Notes under the pieces: generated by a model | What the model saw: only the letters and a program-made list of their open reading frames with translations | What the model was told of the DNA's origin: nothing | Databases searched by the model: none | Assembly: GCA_011037195.1 (NCBI GenBank) | Contig: JAAEAF010001123.1 | Span: 169,607 to 233,606, forward strand | Length of the DNA: 64,000 nt | From: Triatoma infestans | Taxonomy: Eukaryota > Arthropoda > Insecta > Hemiptera > Reduviidae | Direction: 5' to 3' | Program-made: the position numbers and the translations under genes | Shown here: in pieces, positions 1-11,022 of the stretch | Layout: the number at the start of each line of letters is the position of its first letter | How positions within the stretch are numbered: position 1 is the first letter of the stretch

Positions 1-600
1 CATTAGATTCATAGCTTTCTAATTAATTCTAGCTGTTAGAAAATTAAAGTAACTCTTTTATAACTTGATTTCCTTTTATACTGAATTATCCATATGAGAT
101 GACAGTGCACATCTTTCTTTAACATTATTTTTCCACTTCTGCTTAACATTGTTTTCTTTTAGCATAACATCTTAATTTCCTAATTGTTAAGAAATTGTTG
201 ATGAGGGGGCGAAAAGAGAGTGGTAACATTGCGAGGTTACCGTAAGGGAGGTTGTAGGTGCGTGCGTGTGAGTGTTTCTGATGGATGGCGATGTGTTTTG
301 TCTAGTGAAAAATATGTTATGTTTTGTCTATTTGTAAACTGAATAACTGAGTGTTAAATAGCTGTGTGTTAAATAACTGTGTGTTAAATAGCTGTGTGTT
401 CTGTAAAAGGAAATAAATAAAAGTTGAGAACAAATTAATAATGGTTGAAAAAAATTTTTTTTAACCTAATATTTTTGCAAATAAATATGTGCTCAATTTA
501 ACTATATATCCCAGTATAAAGAAAATTGTTCTGTCTATTTACAACAATATGAACACGTTATCACACACGAAGATTTTAGTAATAAAAAATCCGTTTACTG
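1..600. other. AT-rich non-coding stretch
   Basis: I see no gene, transposase or reverse transcriptase signature on either strand. The stretch is AT-rich and holds one short minisatellite, listed separately. Confidence 0.6.
347..400 (+). repeat. 15-bp minisatellite, about 3.6 units
   Basis: Units of the form CTGTGTGTTAAATAG follow head to tail at 347, 362, 377 and 392. The first unit has one change (GAG for GTG) and the last is cut after nine bases. Confidence 0.85.
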
Positions 601-866
601 TGGAGGGAGGGAAGTCATTTTACTGATTTTTTTTTTTTGGTTTTACTTTTCGTAATTTTCACGAAAAAGAGCACAAACGATTTTCCTTGGTATTATATCG
701 TCCACATTATATTAAGAGCTACATTTATTTATTGGAAACATTTTTGCGAAAATATTTATTTAAAAGGTGTTTTGGGGGTAGAGGAGGGGTTATATTTTCT
801 TCTAAAGTTCTATTTTAGTTTATTATAAGATTCTTTGATCTAAATAATATTAATTAGAATTAAATA

Positions 867-1237
867 TATGGGATTTTATGCATTGTATCCATCGTCAGAG
901 CAAAGTTATCAACAGTTCATGCAAAAAGTTGACTTTAACTTAATGTTTCTGTTATACACACACACACTTGTGACTTGTTGATTGTGAAATTGTTTTGTCA
1001 TTTTTGTCACACAAATAGTAACATAACCTTATAACCTCCCGCACACACTACCAACAAGTCAACAAGTGTAGTGTATAACAAATACATTAAGTTGAAATCA
1101 ACTCTCTACACCAACTTGATGACTTTACTCTGACGATGGATGAAAATCCGAAACTGGTCAGGAACATCAGAATTTGCATGGTACGACGGGTAAAATGCCA
1201 GATATTATCCAGCATTGCGGACTCATACACATACTCA
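867..1237 (+). mobile_element. Foldback element with divergent hammerhead ribozyme, inserted in X
   Basis: AGAATTAAATA occurs at 856-866 and again at 1238-1248, an 11-bp duplication at the two edges of sequence that is absent from other X copies. Inside, 887-979 and 1052-1141 are inverted arms; both read ATCCATCGTCAGAG inward from their outer ends. The right arm runs straight into a hammerhead motif on the + strand. The left arm does not continue into a matching GAAA box, so only one ribozyme is complete. I infer a short non-autonomous element related to Penelope-like retroelements; no protein is encoded. Confidence 0.65.
1125..1164 (+). ncRNA. Hammerhead ribozyme motif, divergent type
   Basis: In order: CTGACGA at 1130-1136 (fits CUGANGA); an unpaired T at 1137; GGAT-GAAA-ATCC at 1138-1149 as a perfect 4-bp stem II with a GAAA loop; the GAAA box at 1150-1153; CTGGTC at 1154-1159, giving the GUC cleavage triplet. 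ACTGGT can pair with itself in a dimer using two G-U pairs, as expected of a minimal stem III. Stem I is weak: AGGAA after the cleavage site against TTACT before the core, with one mismatch. Cleavage would be expected after 1159. Activity is inferred from sequence only. Confidence 0.7.
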
Positions 1238-1479
1238 AGAATTAAATACGTATGTTGCCGAAATTCCAAGTTTGAAAAAATCGGTTGACCGGAAGTGCAT
1301 TTTTACTTAACAGTTTTTTAGTTTTGTGCTATTTTCTCCATAAAAGTGTCAACGGAATGCTTTAAATTTGGTAAGCTAACTTTAAATACAGAGAGACCTG
1401 CCAATTTGTTTGAAAACATTAATCCGAGGAAGTTCATTTAAGGGTGTTATGGTAAGGTAATACTTTCCAAAAAAAAAAC

Positions 1480-1684
1480 TTATTTATAGTGAAATATTTA
1501 CTATTTTATGTAACTAATATGAGTTTCCACATTTTCCTTCCAATGTCGAAAAAAACAAAAGAGAATTAGGCAGAAATGCAAGATCCGCCAGTTTGAATTT
1601 GAACAAAATAAAATTGATGTTAAACAGCCACAAAAATTTCTCCAAGGAAGTCATTATATTTATTTAGAAGCATTTCTTAGAGCT
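1480..1684 (+). repeat. Repeat family Y, left arm of a wide inverted repeat
   Basis: The text around GAGAATTAGGCAGAAATGCA and TTCTCCAAGGAAGTCATTAT recurs in inverted orientation at 3354-3569 with few differences, and in direct orientation at 4418-4690. The two inverted arms are about 1.67 kb apart. No open frame of note lies in it. Confidence 0.75.
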
Positions 1685-1789
1685 ACCAATCTCTAAGGTC
1701 TTATTAAGTTTAGATTTCTTCCATTGAATCAACTAATCACCTGGTAGGAACTATTTGTTTGAAGAAAATTTATAATTTATCTCTGTGTG

Positions 1790-1845
1790 TAAACTGTAAT
1801 AAGAGAATGTCGTGTGATTACTTCACACCGTTACTTTCAATATAA
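1790..1845 (+). repeat. Family X tail fragment
   Basis: AAACTGTAATAAGAGAATGTC followed by a GTGTGATTACTTCACACC variant of the X tail. Only the tail is present. Confidence 0.5.
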
Positions 1846-2558
1846 ATATTAGTCAAGTTTGCCCGCTGCTACTCAAACAAGAAAAACGATGATTGGCTGG
1901 GGCCAAAGCTAAAAAAACTATTATATTATTACTTTATATCATTAGATAAAAGAATTGCAACAAAGTACCAATGAAATAGTTTCCTTTTTAACCAGTCTCT
2001 CTTATTGGTCGTCCCAGTTGCTCGTATAATTTTTTGGGTGAAAGTTCAAAACTGATTTTCTTATAAATGAAAACAAATGACCTGTGCCTATTTTATAACC
2101 CGCCCCCCCATCTAAAGAAAAACTGCTGCGCAATAAAAAAAAAAAAAGAGAAAAAAAACGTCAACTTTAGACGTTCGCGCCATCTACTTGCATATACTGA
2201 AAATGATGAATAAACTAAGGTTTCCGGGTTTTAGGTGAGGATTGATGGATCGAATAAAAGCCATGTGCAAATCTCGCTTGCTCACTCGCTCTCTGCCACC
2301 CTACTACAAAAAAAAGAAAAGCAGGAAGCATCATTTCCCCTTATCACACCTCCTTCCAAAGTAAAAAAAAAAAAAAAGATAATTTATCATTTGTAAATAC
2401 GCCGTAGCTAATAATCTGTTTCGTGTTTCGTCTACAAATCATGATCAATGATGTAAAAAATTTATAAGAAACAGTGTTACCAATACAAAAATTAAAACTT
2501 TTTATTTTTTGGTCAATGTTCAAGTTTAATGGTTGAATGGACATCATTTTTTTACTTT
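1846..2558. other. Non-coding, A-rich stretch
   Basis: No recognisable gene or repeat. It holds several A runs (2138-2150, 2363-2377). The long open frame on the - strand here runs into an X copy and looks accidental. Confidence 0.5.
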
Positions 2559-2559
2559 C

Positions 2560-3232
2560 TCTTAATGAAGTATAGTCATCGTGCCAGACTTGAGTTTTCA
2601 CTGGAAATACATGTTTTGAAGGTCCCCTCGGCCCAAAAAAGTGTGTGGACGTATGCGAACAGAATATCTCAAAAAAGAAAAGTTGCAGGAAGCTCAAACT
2701 TGCTATTCCGTTTAGGTATTGCCAACGCATCAGACACGAAGATTTCGGACAAAATCCATCAACTGAAAGTGTCACCTTACGGAATGGTTTTTTACATTTT
2801 TTTGGTAATTTTCTCGAAAACTCCAAAGATTTTCTTTACTACACATACAAAGAGCTGCAACTTTTATTTGTAGCATTTCTCCGGGAAAATTCATTTAAGG
2901 GGGCTTCTTGGCAAGGGGAGTGGTTATGTTTTCCTCTAATGTGCTATTTCTTTTCAACAATGTGCTATACAATTCCGCCAACTAAATAATATTAATTAGA
3001 AGTTATTTTAATTAATATATGGCAAATTATAAGTTGCCAAAAGTCCAAATTTGTCAAAATCGGTTGACCGGAAATACGACTGTTCTGAATAGATTTTTCA
3101 GTTTTTGTGATATTAAAAATGCCGATGGTTTTAAATACTAATAACAATTGTAAGTGTGAAGAAAATTAACCATTTCGCAGTAAGAGAAAGTCATGGAGTG
3201 TTTCACATCAGATTTTTTTATTTCGTTGCGAG
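2560..3232 (+). repeat. Family X copy with head, two modules and tail
   Basis: It starts with the head sequence GAGTTTTCACTGGAAATACA, passes GAACAGAATATCTCAAAAAA, and has module starts near 2762 and 3064 (GACCGGAAATACG). It ends with CGCAGTAAGAGAAAGTC and the GTTTCACATCAGA tail near 3200-3212. The 114-codon frames here follow the repeat and have no protein homology that I recognise. Confidence 0.85.
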
Positions 3233-3353
3233 AAACTTAAATTATGATTGAATTCGCTCATGCATAGATTTCAATCTTTATAGTAGTCTCTTTCAACACT
3301 TTGTGGACTGCGCCACATGCATAAAATACATATAATGAATAGCTAAAAACTTC

Positions 3354-3569
3354 AGCTCTAAGAAATGCTTCTAAATAAATATAATGACTTCCTTGAAGAA
3401 ATTTTTGTGGCTGTTTAACATCAATTTTATTTTGTTCAAATTCAAACTGGCGGATCTTGCATTTGTGCCTAATTCTCTTTTGTTTTTTCCGACAATGGAA
3501 AGAAAATGTTGAATTTTTTCTTTGTAACTCATATTAGTTACATAAAACAGTAAACATTATATAAATAAC
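3354..3569 (-). repeat. Repeat family Y, inverted arm
   Basis: This is the inverted partner of 1480-1684; the match includes AGCTCTAAGAAATGCTTCTA at its left end and the CATAAAACAGTAAA region at its right end. Homology to the third copy at 4418-4690 continues leftward through a shared GATTGAAATCTA. Confidence 0.75.
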
Positions 3570-3589
3570 ATGTTTTTTGGCATTTTTTT

Positions 3590-3725
3590 TTTAATTTAAG
3601 GCGCATCAACATCTATGGTCATTTTGAGCCCGGAGCCTTTTCAGTGCACTGCCAGCCTCTGGACAGTGTTTTCTCGTTGCAGACAACGCTACCCATCAAC
3701 GGAGAGTGAGCTGTAGAAAATTTTT
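3590..3725 (-). repeat. tRNA-derived SINE, truncated
   Basis: Read on the - strand this is the 3' half of the SINE seen whole at 37803-38030: the TGAGCTGTAGAG, CAGTGTTG and CCGGAGGC-like blocks, then GACCATAGATGTTGATGCGC and a poly(A)-like tail. The tRNA-like head is missing because the copy ends where the foldback element at 3726 begins. Confidence 0.75.
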
Positions 3726-4034
3726 ATTGCACAATTTGATAATTTATAAAATACCTACGGAGGGAAATTAGTAAAAAAAATCTAAAATTGATTTTTCGTA
3801 GAAATAATTAGCCAATCACAGTGTAAAAGTGAAGGTGTCAAATGTGGGCATGGTCAGCGTGATAATTCTAAATTTCTGATTGGCCTAACATACAACCCAC
3901 ATTTGACATCTCTTGTTCTACACTGTAATTGGTTAAATTATTTATAGCTAATTATTTCCATGAATAATCTAGTTTAGAATTTTTATACTAATTTTCTCTT
4001 CGTTGATATTTTATAAATTTTCAAATTATGCAAT
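3726..4034. mobile_element. Foldback MITE of about 309 bp
   Basis: The two halves are inverted copies over nearly their whole length. Examples: ATTGCACAATTTGATAATTT at 3726 mirrors the end at 4015-4034, and GTGTCAAATGTGGG near 3836 mirrors CCCACATTTGACAT near 3896. It carries no gene. It abuts the broken SINE on its left, so it may have inserted there. I do not recognise the superfamily. Confidence 0.75.
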
Positions 4035-4059
4035 TTACGCAATTATTCAAATTATGCAA

Positions 4060-4417
4060 GGCCAGAACACTGCCCAAAAATCCTTGTCGGAAGCTGAAGC
4101 GGCGGTGGTCACGCGACTATCTTAACGTATAACGAACGCCAACCTCCTAGGGTAGCTGCTGTGTAAGCTTGCCATAGTGGCAAACTAACGGCTTCCATCA
4201 CTGGATGGTCGTCCTTCATATCTCTCAAGTAACATGTACATTTGTATATATTGACTAATATATATACACACACACAAATTACGCACTCATCACTTTTGCT
4301 TGTACATTGTATCCAGTTGCAAAATAAATTAATAAATTGCAAAAAATCAAGTTTCTTCCAACATAATCTTTACTGATTTATAAAAGTAATTTTGAGCTTA
4401 AAGAAAAAACTCAAAAT
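4060..4417. other. Non-coding stretch
   Basis: No gene signature. The 77-codon frame on the - strand has no recognisable domain. Confidence 0.5.
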
Positions 4418-4690
4418 TTTCATTCCATTGCTGAAAAAAGAAAACAAAAGAGAATTAGGCAGAGTTTTCTATGTGGCCGTTTATACCAGTGGAACAAAAT
4501 AAAATTGATGGTGAACGCCCACAAATATTTCTCCAAGGAATTCATAATAATTAATTGAAAAACTTTTCTTAGACCTGGAGTTTTTACCTGTACATTATTT
4601 TTTTAAGATTGATAGAGATTGAAATCTACGCATCTAAAGATTAAAATCTAGTTTCTCAGAACAACTTAAAAAAAGGGAATCGAACTAATT
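4418..4690 (+). repeat. Repeat family Y, third copy
   Basis: AACAAAAGAGAATTAGGCAG and the AATATTTCTCCAAGGAATTC stretch match the copies at 1480 and 3354. It extends further than the first copy, through GATTGAAATCTACGCATC near 4618. Confidence 0.65.
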
Positions 4691-4744
4691 ATTAGTTCAA
4701 TTAAATAAATAAATTATACTAAGAAGAAATTATTAGAGTTCGAA

Positions 4745-4832
4745 AAACTATGGACTATGTAACTGTGTAAATTGGAGTAAGAGAAAGTGTTGTGAGTGTT
4801 TCTCACCAGATTTGTTTCTCTTGTTAAAAAGA
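4745..4832 (+). repeat. Family X tail fragment
   Basis: GGAGTAAGAGAAAGTGTTGTG followed by GTTTCTCACCAGATTTGT is the X tail. It lies just after family Y, as another X tail does after the Y copy at 1480. Confidence 0.65.
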
Positions 4833-4839
4833 GAAATCT

Positions 4840-7800
4840 ACTGCGAATCATTCATACGGACTTTCTCTTTCACAATCTTCAATGGTAATTTTTTCTTTGA
4901 AATTTGCTTTACGACATAAATATGAAGTGGACAGACTTGATAACGTGAAAGTGACTATCAGGGTAGGCAGCGCTATCAGTTTCAACTCCTTAGCAAAACT
5001 GATCATGGCATTTGAAATTTTTAAGCCTCACTCACAGAACCATCAAAATATACTCCCCCTCTAAAATAGAAATTTTTTGGAAACAATGTATGAGATAAAA
5101 GTATTAGGTTTAGGTAGAAAATCATTGAAACTATTTTCTCGGAAATAGCGGAAAACTGAAAAAAACAACAACAAAACCTATCTCACACCAACTGACGAAT
5201 TCTCAAACGAAATCTTTAATTTCAAATGCTCTGGTGGCCTTTAAATGGAATATGATGTTAGACTTCCTGCGATTTTTCACGTTCACAATAAAAATATTTT
5301 ATTTTATTACCCAGTAAACCTCAAAGCATACTCGTATTTCCGGGGGTGAAAACTCAAGTTCGAAAATCTGATACGACGGTAATACATAAACTACCTGTTC
5401 GCACCGCTTAGCATTATAATCAATACTTAGAACTGGCACCAAAATAAATGGGAAAAAAATACGATGCACATGAATTTATTGTTATTTTACTGATTTATTT
5501 ATTTTAAATTCATTTATTAAAATATAATGTAAAAATAAAGACAGGTCTAATATTATAATTCCGCCAGAATCTGGTATAAAAGAAAACCCCTGCCAAGATA
5601 AGGAAATAAGAAAAATGTAATAGAACTTATTCTAAACTGGAGATAAAGTGATTTTAAAATGGAATTAAAAAAGGAAAAGCGTCAGAAAAGAAGTGAAGAA
5701 AAAAACATAAGTGACATGCTGAAGACTTGACAAGGGGGTCGTGCTTGGAAAATGAGTAATAGATTGGGATCTCTGTAAGAAGAGATCTCACATACCACCA
5801 ATATTACGGTGAACACATCCTTGGGCCGTGACCTGTGAGGTCAGCCTGGATAATTTAGACGGGCCGGGAGGTCTGGTGCGGATAAACTTCCTCCACCATT
5901 CCAATTCAAATATACACACCGACAGAGCCAGCAAACATATACAACTTCCCCTACACTTAGTTATATTACTGTCAGAATTGGCATAAATGCAAATGCGGTA
6001 AACCAGGGAAACATCAACTGCTTTCCCGCTATCTCCAAATGCTGTTACTATGGTTGTTGCTGCGACCCTGATCTCCCTTCCATTTCCATACCTCCGTACC
6101 CATACGGCAGGCAGACGGGCACGCATATAGAGCGATGATCTTCCTCTTCATTCGCCGTCGTCGCCGCATCACCACCCACAAGCACTTCATATCATGCTGC
6201 CGGTTGTTCACTCATATGGTTATAATGTGAAATGCTTTATAATGTGTGTTTGTGGTATATGAACTTCTAAAACAAAAGCTCAACTATTCTACCATTATGG
6301 CACCCATTGTTCTGTAGTGAACAGATCATTTTCAAATATTACTTAAACCACGGAAGGAGATTGTTTTCTATTTAATCAAGTCGGCACTGGCTACAGAATC
6401 TGCTGGATTACGATTTAAATACCCCCCCCCCCCACCGTAAAAATGTGAAACATTCACACCGCTTTTCTTTTCTGCAAGTATTACAATATTCCAATGACAA
6501 ATTCTTTTAGAAATTGCACTTTTTGTTTAAAGAACAGCCATTTTTTTGGGCACAGCGAGATACCGGAATCAAATTAATTTTAGATCACCAGTATTGAGCT
6601 CGTAACAAACCATAACAAAACTCATAATACCAGTGTAAAGTTAAGCTCAATGCCAGGTTCCCATTCCTTGCCCTTCCAGCACGCACTTCTACCCATTATG
6701 AACATCCATCTCCAAATTCTTCTAACTTCCCTAATCCCCCCAGTCATTTCAAATTTCGTTTTGTTTTTGTTTGTTCACCCTTCTCAATGAAATGCACCTT
6801 CAAGGCATTCATTTCTTTCCTACAAAATTTCCCTCAGTAATACACCGTCTCCAGCCCTCTCAAGCTTCTACTGCCCACAAATGAAGAGTCGTCGATCGGG
6901 TTGGTACCAAATAAATAGCCTAAGACAAATACTTCAAGAAGCAGCCTTGCCCATGTACAGTGCCTGAGACATATCAAATCAAACCTCCCCACCTGCGGAA
7001 TACTATGGTTTAACTTCCGAGATCAGCTTCGCAGTCTACCGACCACGGGTTTTTCCCTTTCCCACCGACCTTGCCATCCCCTTAGCCTTCGTATCTCACT
7101 CCTTTCATGGTTCTATCGGCCTAACTTTCTTGTGTAGGGGAAGAAGCAAATAGAAATAATTTGAAATAGATTATATATTTTAAGTAAATTCAGTTTCAAA
7201 AGGAGAAAGGTATATTGGCTGGAAAAAGTGTAAAACCCAGGTAGAAGACACCGTCACAAGAGAGATCGGAGAACTTAGCCAATTTTTGTCTTTTAACCCC
7301 TTCATAAAGGGCAGAATTTTAACTACCAAGAGAGCATTCTTTCAGTCGGTCTATTTGAGGCATTCAACACAGTATTCAGTTGAGAGAGAACAACAGTATG
7401 CCAAAAAGTGTTAAACATTTGAGTTTAAATCAATCTAGCTAAATAAATTGATTCCATAAATTAATAAGCTTATTATTACGAACAATTATAAAGTATTTAA
7501 ATTCATTTAGATTTGTTTAAACCCGTGGTGACCTCTTATTTATTTCTTAATACTTCCCTCTTTTCAAGAAACATATTCACTCACATGCCTTTCAACAACG
7601 CTCACGCCACAAGCTACTTCACAACAAACTACACATCAACCCAAAACATTACACTTGCTTCTCGCCGTAACCCAATAAAAATTCTAAACTACAAAAAACA
7701 GAGCAATTTTTGATTTTGCAAATTGCCATAACATACCTAATGCTAGTTACATAATCTATGGTACGTATTAATTGAATTTTGTTAATTAATATATTAATTG

Positions 7801-8240
7801 TATTAATTTAAATATATAGAACACACATATATATATTTATGTATATTATAGAACACATGTTAATAGGTTAATCAAGTGGGGTTGTAGTAGGGATGGGGAC
7901 TATGGTGGAGGGCAGAAGGGGGTTGTGATATAATCGCACAATGATTAAATTGTAACTAATATTGTAATCATAATTTATTATGCTATTAATCATTATTATA
8001 ATACATATACCTACTATGACTGGCTTAGTTATGTTCTAACAAGATAGGATTGTAATGTAACTCATTTAGAGGAACTTTATTAGCTTAAATAGATAATAAA
8101 TAATTTATATTTATGAAATTTTATTTATTCGAAATACAATTGCTAATGATGAAAATAAATCCAACAGTTTGGGGAAATAAATAAAAAAAATGGTGTGAAA
8201 CACATTTTCTCATACTGCTGTTGAATACAATTGTTAAATT
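4840..8240. other. Gene-poor stretch with small repeat fragments
   Basis: No supported gene. There is a short inverted X head fragment near 5318-5395 (CGTATTTCCGGGGGTGAAAA) and a C run at 6422-6433. The 112-codon frame at 5788-6126 (-) has no domain that I recognise, and the 6.5-7.1 kb part is only somewhat richer in GC. An exon cannot be excluded without transcript data. Confidence 0.45.
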
Positions 8241-8241
8241 G

Positions 8242-8396
8242 AAACACACTTGAGTTTCCGGGTTAAGACCGCGTCCGTGGTTTTTTACATAGACCGACGT
8301 TTTGCCCATATTACAATGGGGCGTTGCAGTATGGACGAAACCTCAGTTTCTAGCAAACCAGTTACGCGGTTCCAACCCGGAAACTCAAGTGTTTTT
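8242..8396 (-). mobile_element. Small foldback element with decayed hammerhead
   Basis: The arms read ACTTGAGTTTCCGGGTT at the left and AACCCGGAAACTCAAGT at the right, and pairing continues through ACCGCGT. The centre holds a decayed hammerhead on the - strand, listed separately. No protein is encoded. Its build (short inverted arms around a ribozyme-like core) resembles the larger foldback elements in this window. Confidence 0.65.
8288..8333 (-). ncRNA. Decayed hammerhead ribozyme motif
   Basis: Read on the - strand: CATA, then CTGCAAC in the place of CTGATGA, a stem GCCC(C)AT/ATGGGC with one bulged C, AAAAC in the place of GAAAC, CGTCGGTC, then TATG. CATA and TATG form a perfect 4-bp stem I. 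Both core boxes are damaged, so I expect no activity. The retained stems and GTC argue for descent from a real ribozyme. Confidence 0.45.
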
Positions 8397-8399
8397 CAT

Positions 8400-9965
8400 G
8401 AAAATGGGCGCGGAAACCTAAAAGAATTATTAAATTGGCAAATTCTATTTAAACATGGAAATTTATATTACTCACTTATCATAGATTAGATTCTAGATTG
8501 TGTGGGGGTTGGCTACGCCACCGCGACCCTTCAAGTTAAAAACCCTCTCCAATCCTGTCTATTTAATTGGAGAGACTCCTAGGTGATCCTTGAAGGCACC
8601 CACAAGGTACCCTCTCTAGTCCTGTCTGTTTTATTAGAATTTAAGAATCTTGAGAGAGACTCCTGGGTAAATCTTGAGAAAGCACCAGTTCTCTTCCCCA
8701 AAAACGAGAAAACCTCAGTCACAGCAGCCCCTCACACTAGGCACAGTAAGTGCAATGATGTTTCTTCTTCTTGCCTGAAGATGCACTTTTACGGGTAAGC
8801 TTATTAATATTTCAGGTCGCAACGAACTAAAAAAAAAAATTAGTAACTATTTCCGGTGGATGAGAGATTTTGACTGAAATCTTCGTAACGGATACAGTAG
8901 TGGTATCTAATGGAATATTAAGTTTAACTGCGACTTTATGTATTTGAGATATTATGAACACACAAAACTTATAAATACACACAAACACACACCACACACA
9001 CACATACACTCACATTCAGACCATTGGCTAAAACAATTTTTTTTTCTCGCAATTATTAGACCTAAAACTGTTGTTTATTCTGCTGAATTGAAATTATCGC
9101 AAGAAATTTCGTGATATATATTTTATAATAAGAAATTCTTTTGAAGTGGCATTTTCTTATTTTGGGAAAAACTCGGGAACTTTGCAATAATGATTGAAAT
9201 TAAATCAATTGAGATTGATGGAAAACTATTTTTCCGGAAGCGTTTGTGATATTAAAAGGAACAGATCAGGCTGCATAAAGAAAACACAAACACACATACA
9301 GACACCATTTGCATTTCACCTTCAATTTAACAATCTGGCACAGATTTCCTACTCCGATTGAAGTAAATAGTTCTTATTTATTTACTATTCTATATTGTAA
9401 ATAGTACTTCCTCAAACAGTTAGAGGAAGTAAAAAACAATTAATCTGCTTAGAATATAGAGATATGTACTGGAAGGAAGGATGATAATAGTATTTAAATG
9501 TTGGTTATGGATAATCTAGTTTTCCGAGTAATAAAGAATATTGAATGACTTGTGAGAAGTCTTATAACTATTATAATGGGAAGTCAGGAAATGTTGAAAA
9601 TGGCAACATTATAAAGATTATGACATACATTATATTACGATTTAAACATGACAATCCGCTACAATTCATGCATGCAAGTACAGGATGCACTATCTATGCA
9701 GCATATATTGTTCCATATATCAACCAATATAAATTTGTCGGCGGTTATATAAAACCTGCAATGAACTGCAGTAGAGAAAATTTTACGCTACAGATTTCAT
9801 TATTAAATGATTTAAAAATCTGATGTGTTACACTCACACTTCTTCCTTTCCCATGATTGCAATTTATTTAATTGTTCTTCAAATTTCGTATTTGCATTAA
9901 ATATTTAATTGCCATTGATACTATAATCTAGGGGAACTGAACTCTTTATCATCACTGTAGTTAAT
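8400..9965. other. Non-coding stretch, one unexplained 92-codon frame
   Basis: No recognisable gene. The frame at 9545-9823 (+) encodes 92 residues with no domain or signal that I can name, and could be chance. Short CA-rich tracts lie at 8985-9002. Confidence 0.45.
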
Positions 9966-9969
9966 ATGC

Positions 9970-11022
9970 TATTTAAAAACTTTCTCTTACTCCTAGTGGC
10001 CCGCAAGGGGTATCCGTTGCATGCAGTTACTTGGGGAATAGCGGCCTCACGGGTTACCACCGCTCAATACTCCATGCTCTTCGTCAGAACAGTACTCAAT
10101 ACACTTAAACTACATACACTCTGCACTTTAAAGACAAGAACAAACACAGTACACAAACTAGGGTCTCCGCCTCTAGTTAATGGGCGTCAGCCAAGGGAGA
10201 AGGAAGGGATTAGCTCAGGGGTAGCGCGCTGACCGGCAATGGGTCCCGGGTTTGAATCCAGCATACTGCCCTTAGATTTTCGCTTCCTAAGAACCTCTAC
10301 AACTCACTGGTACTATGATGAACAGTGTTGTCTATAGCTAGAGAACACTGGTTGGAGGACGGCAGTGCACTGAGAAGGCTCCGGGGGAGCACAATAGATC
10401 TTTCAAGTCGAGGTGCGATAATGCCCTACAACAATCTAGAATCTACTCCTAGTAAGAGGAAGTATTGCGCTTGTGCCAGATTTATTGAGTTTTCACCGGA
10501 AATAGCTATTCTGGGATTCCCTAAATAAGAAAAAAAAATGTTTTTAGCGAATGGCGTGTGTGTGAGTAACAGAATATCTCAAAAACGAAAAGTCACAGGA
10601 AGCTCAAACTTGGTATTCCGTTTAAACGCAACAACCACCGCCATTAGACACGAAGATTTCGAGCAAAATCCATAAACCGGAAATGCGGGTTTAGTGATTT
10701 TTTTTCAGTTTTTCGTGACAGTCTCGAAAAGCTCCAACAATTTGATTTTCTTTAAAACTTTAGTAAACTATCACATTCATGAATACTTATCACTTCCATT
10801 TGTAACATTTTTCCGAAAAAATGGATATAGAGTGGTTTGGGGGTGGGGCGCTCTCACTTAGATTTAAATTTAATTGCCAATATAAGTTGAACTCCATATT
10901 GGCCCATCAGGCGGTCCAACTGAACGTTTGTAAACAAAACAATTTCAATGACAATTTGTTATAATTGCAGTGAGAGAAAGTCCGTGCAATTATTTCAAAC
11001 CAATTTAATTGTTTTTAAAGAG
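9970..11022 (+). repeat. Family X copy split by composite SINE
   Basis: The X head hairpin TTTCTCTTACTCCTAGT at 9981-9997 is broken by a SINE and resumes at 10444 with TACTCCTAGTAAGAGGAAGT. It then runs through the GTTTTCACCGGAAATAGC and AACAGAATATCTCAAAAACG blocks to a tail at GCAGTGAGAGAAAGTCC near 10968. Confidence 0.85.
9998..10443 (+). mobile_element. Composite tRNA-derived SINE, 446 bp
   Basis: TACTCCTAGT at 9988-9997 is repeated at 10444-10453, a 10-bp target-site duplication. The element has a roughly 200-bp 5' head (starting GGCCCGCAAGGGGTATC), then a tRNA-like block with box A (ATTAGCTCAGGGGTAGCGCG) and box B (GGGTTTGAATCC). Next come the shared SINE body around TGGTACTATGATGAACAG and GGACGGCAGTGCACTGAG, and a tail ending CAACAATCTAGAATC. 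The same four-part order occurs at 14676-15124, so the composite moves as a unit. Confidence 0.85.

Larger units (their letters stand above)
606..1470 (+). repeat. Repeat family X copy, split by a hammerhead element
   Basis: This matches the internal modules of family X. The first half ends in the shared AATATTAATTAGAATTAAATA stretch near 845-866 and resumes at 1238 with ATGTTGCCGAAATT, followed by the GGTTGACCGGAAGTGC module start near 1287. The 371-bp sequence between is a separate insertion with its own target-site duplication. Open frames across this copy are accidental. Confidence 0.75.

Noticed and set aside
2344..2989. Overlapping 160-, 114- and 114-codon frames
   Set aside because: They follow family X, which gives similar accidental frames in other copies, and lie on both strands.
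10205..10262. tRNA gene
   Set aside because: Box A and box B are present, but the block is embedded in a repeated element with flanking TSDs and does not fold as a full cloverleaf.
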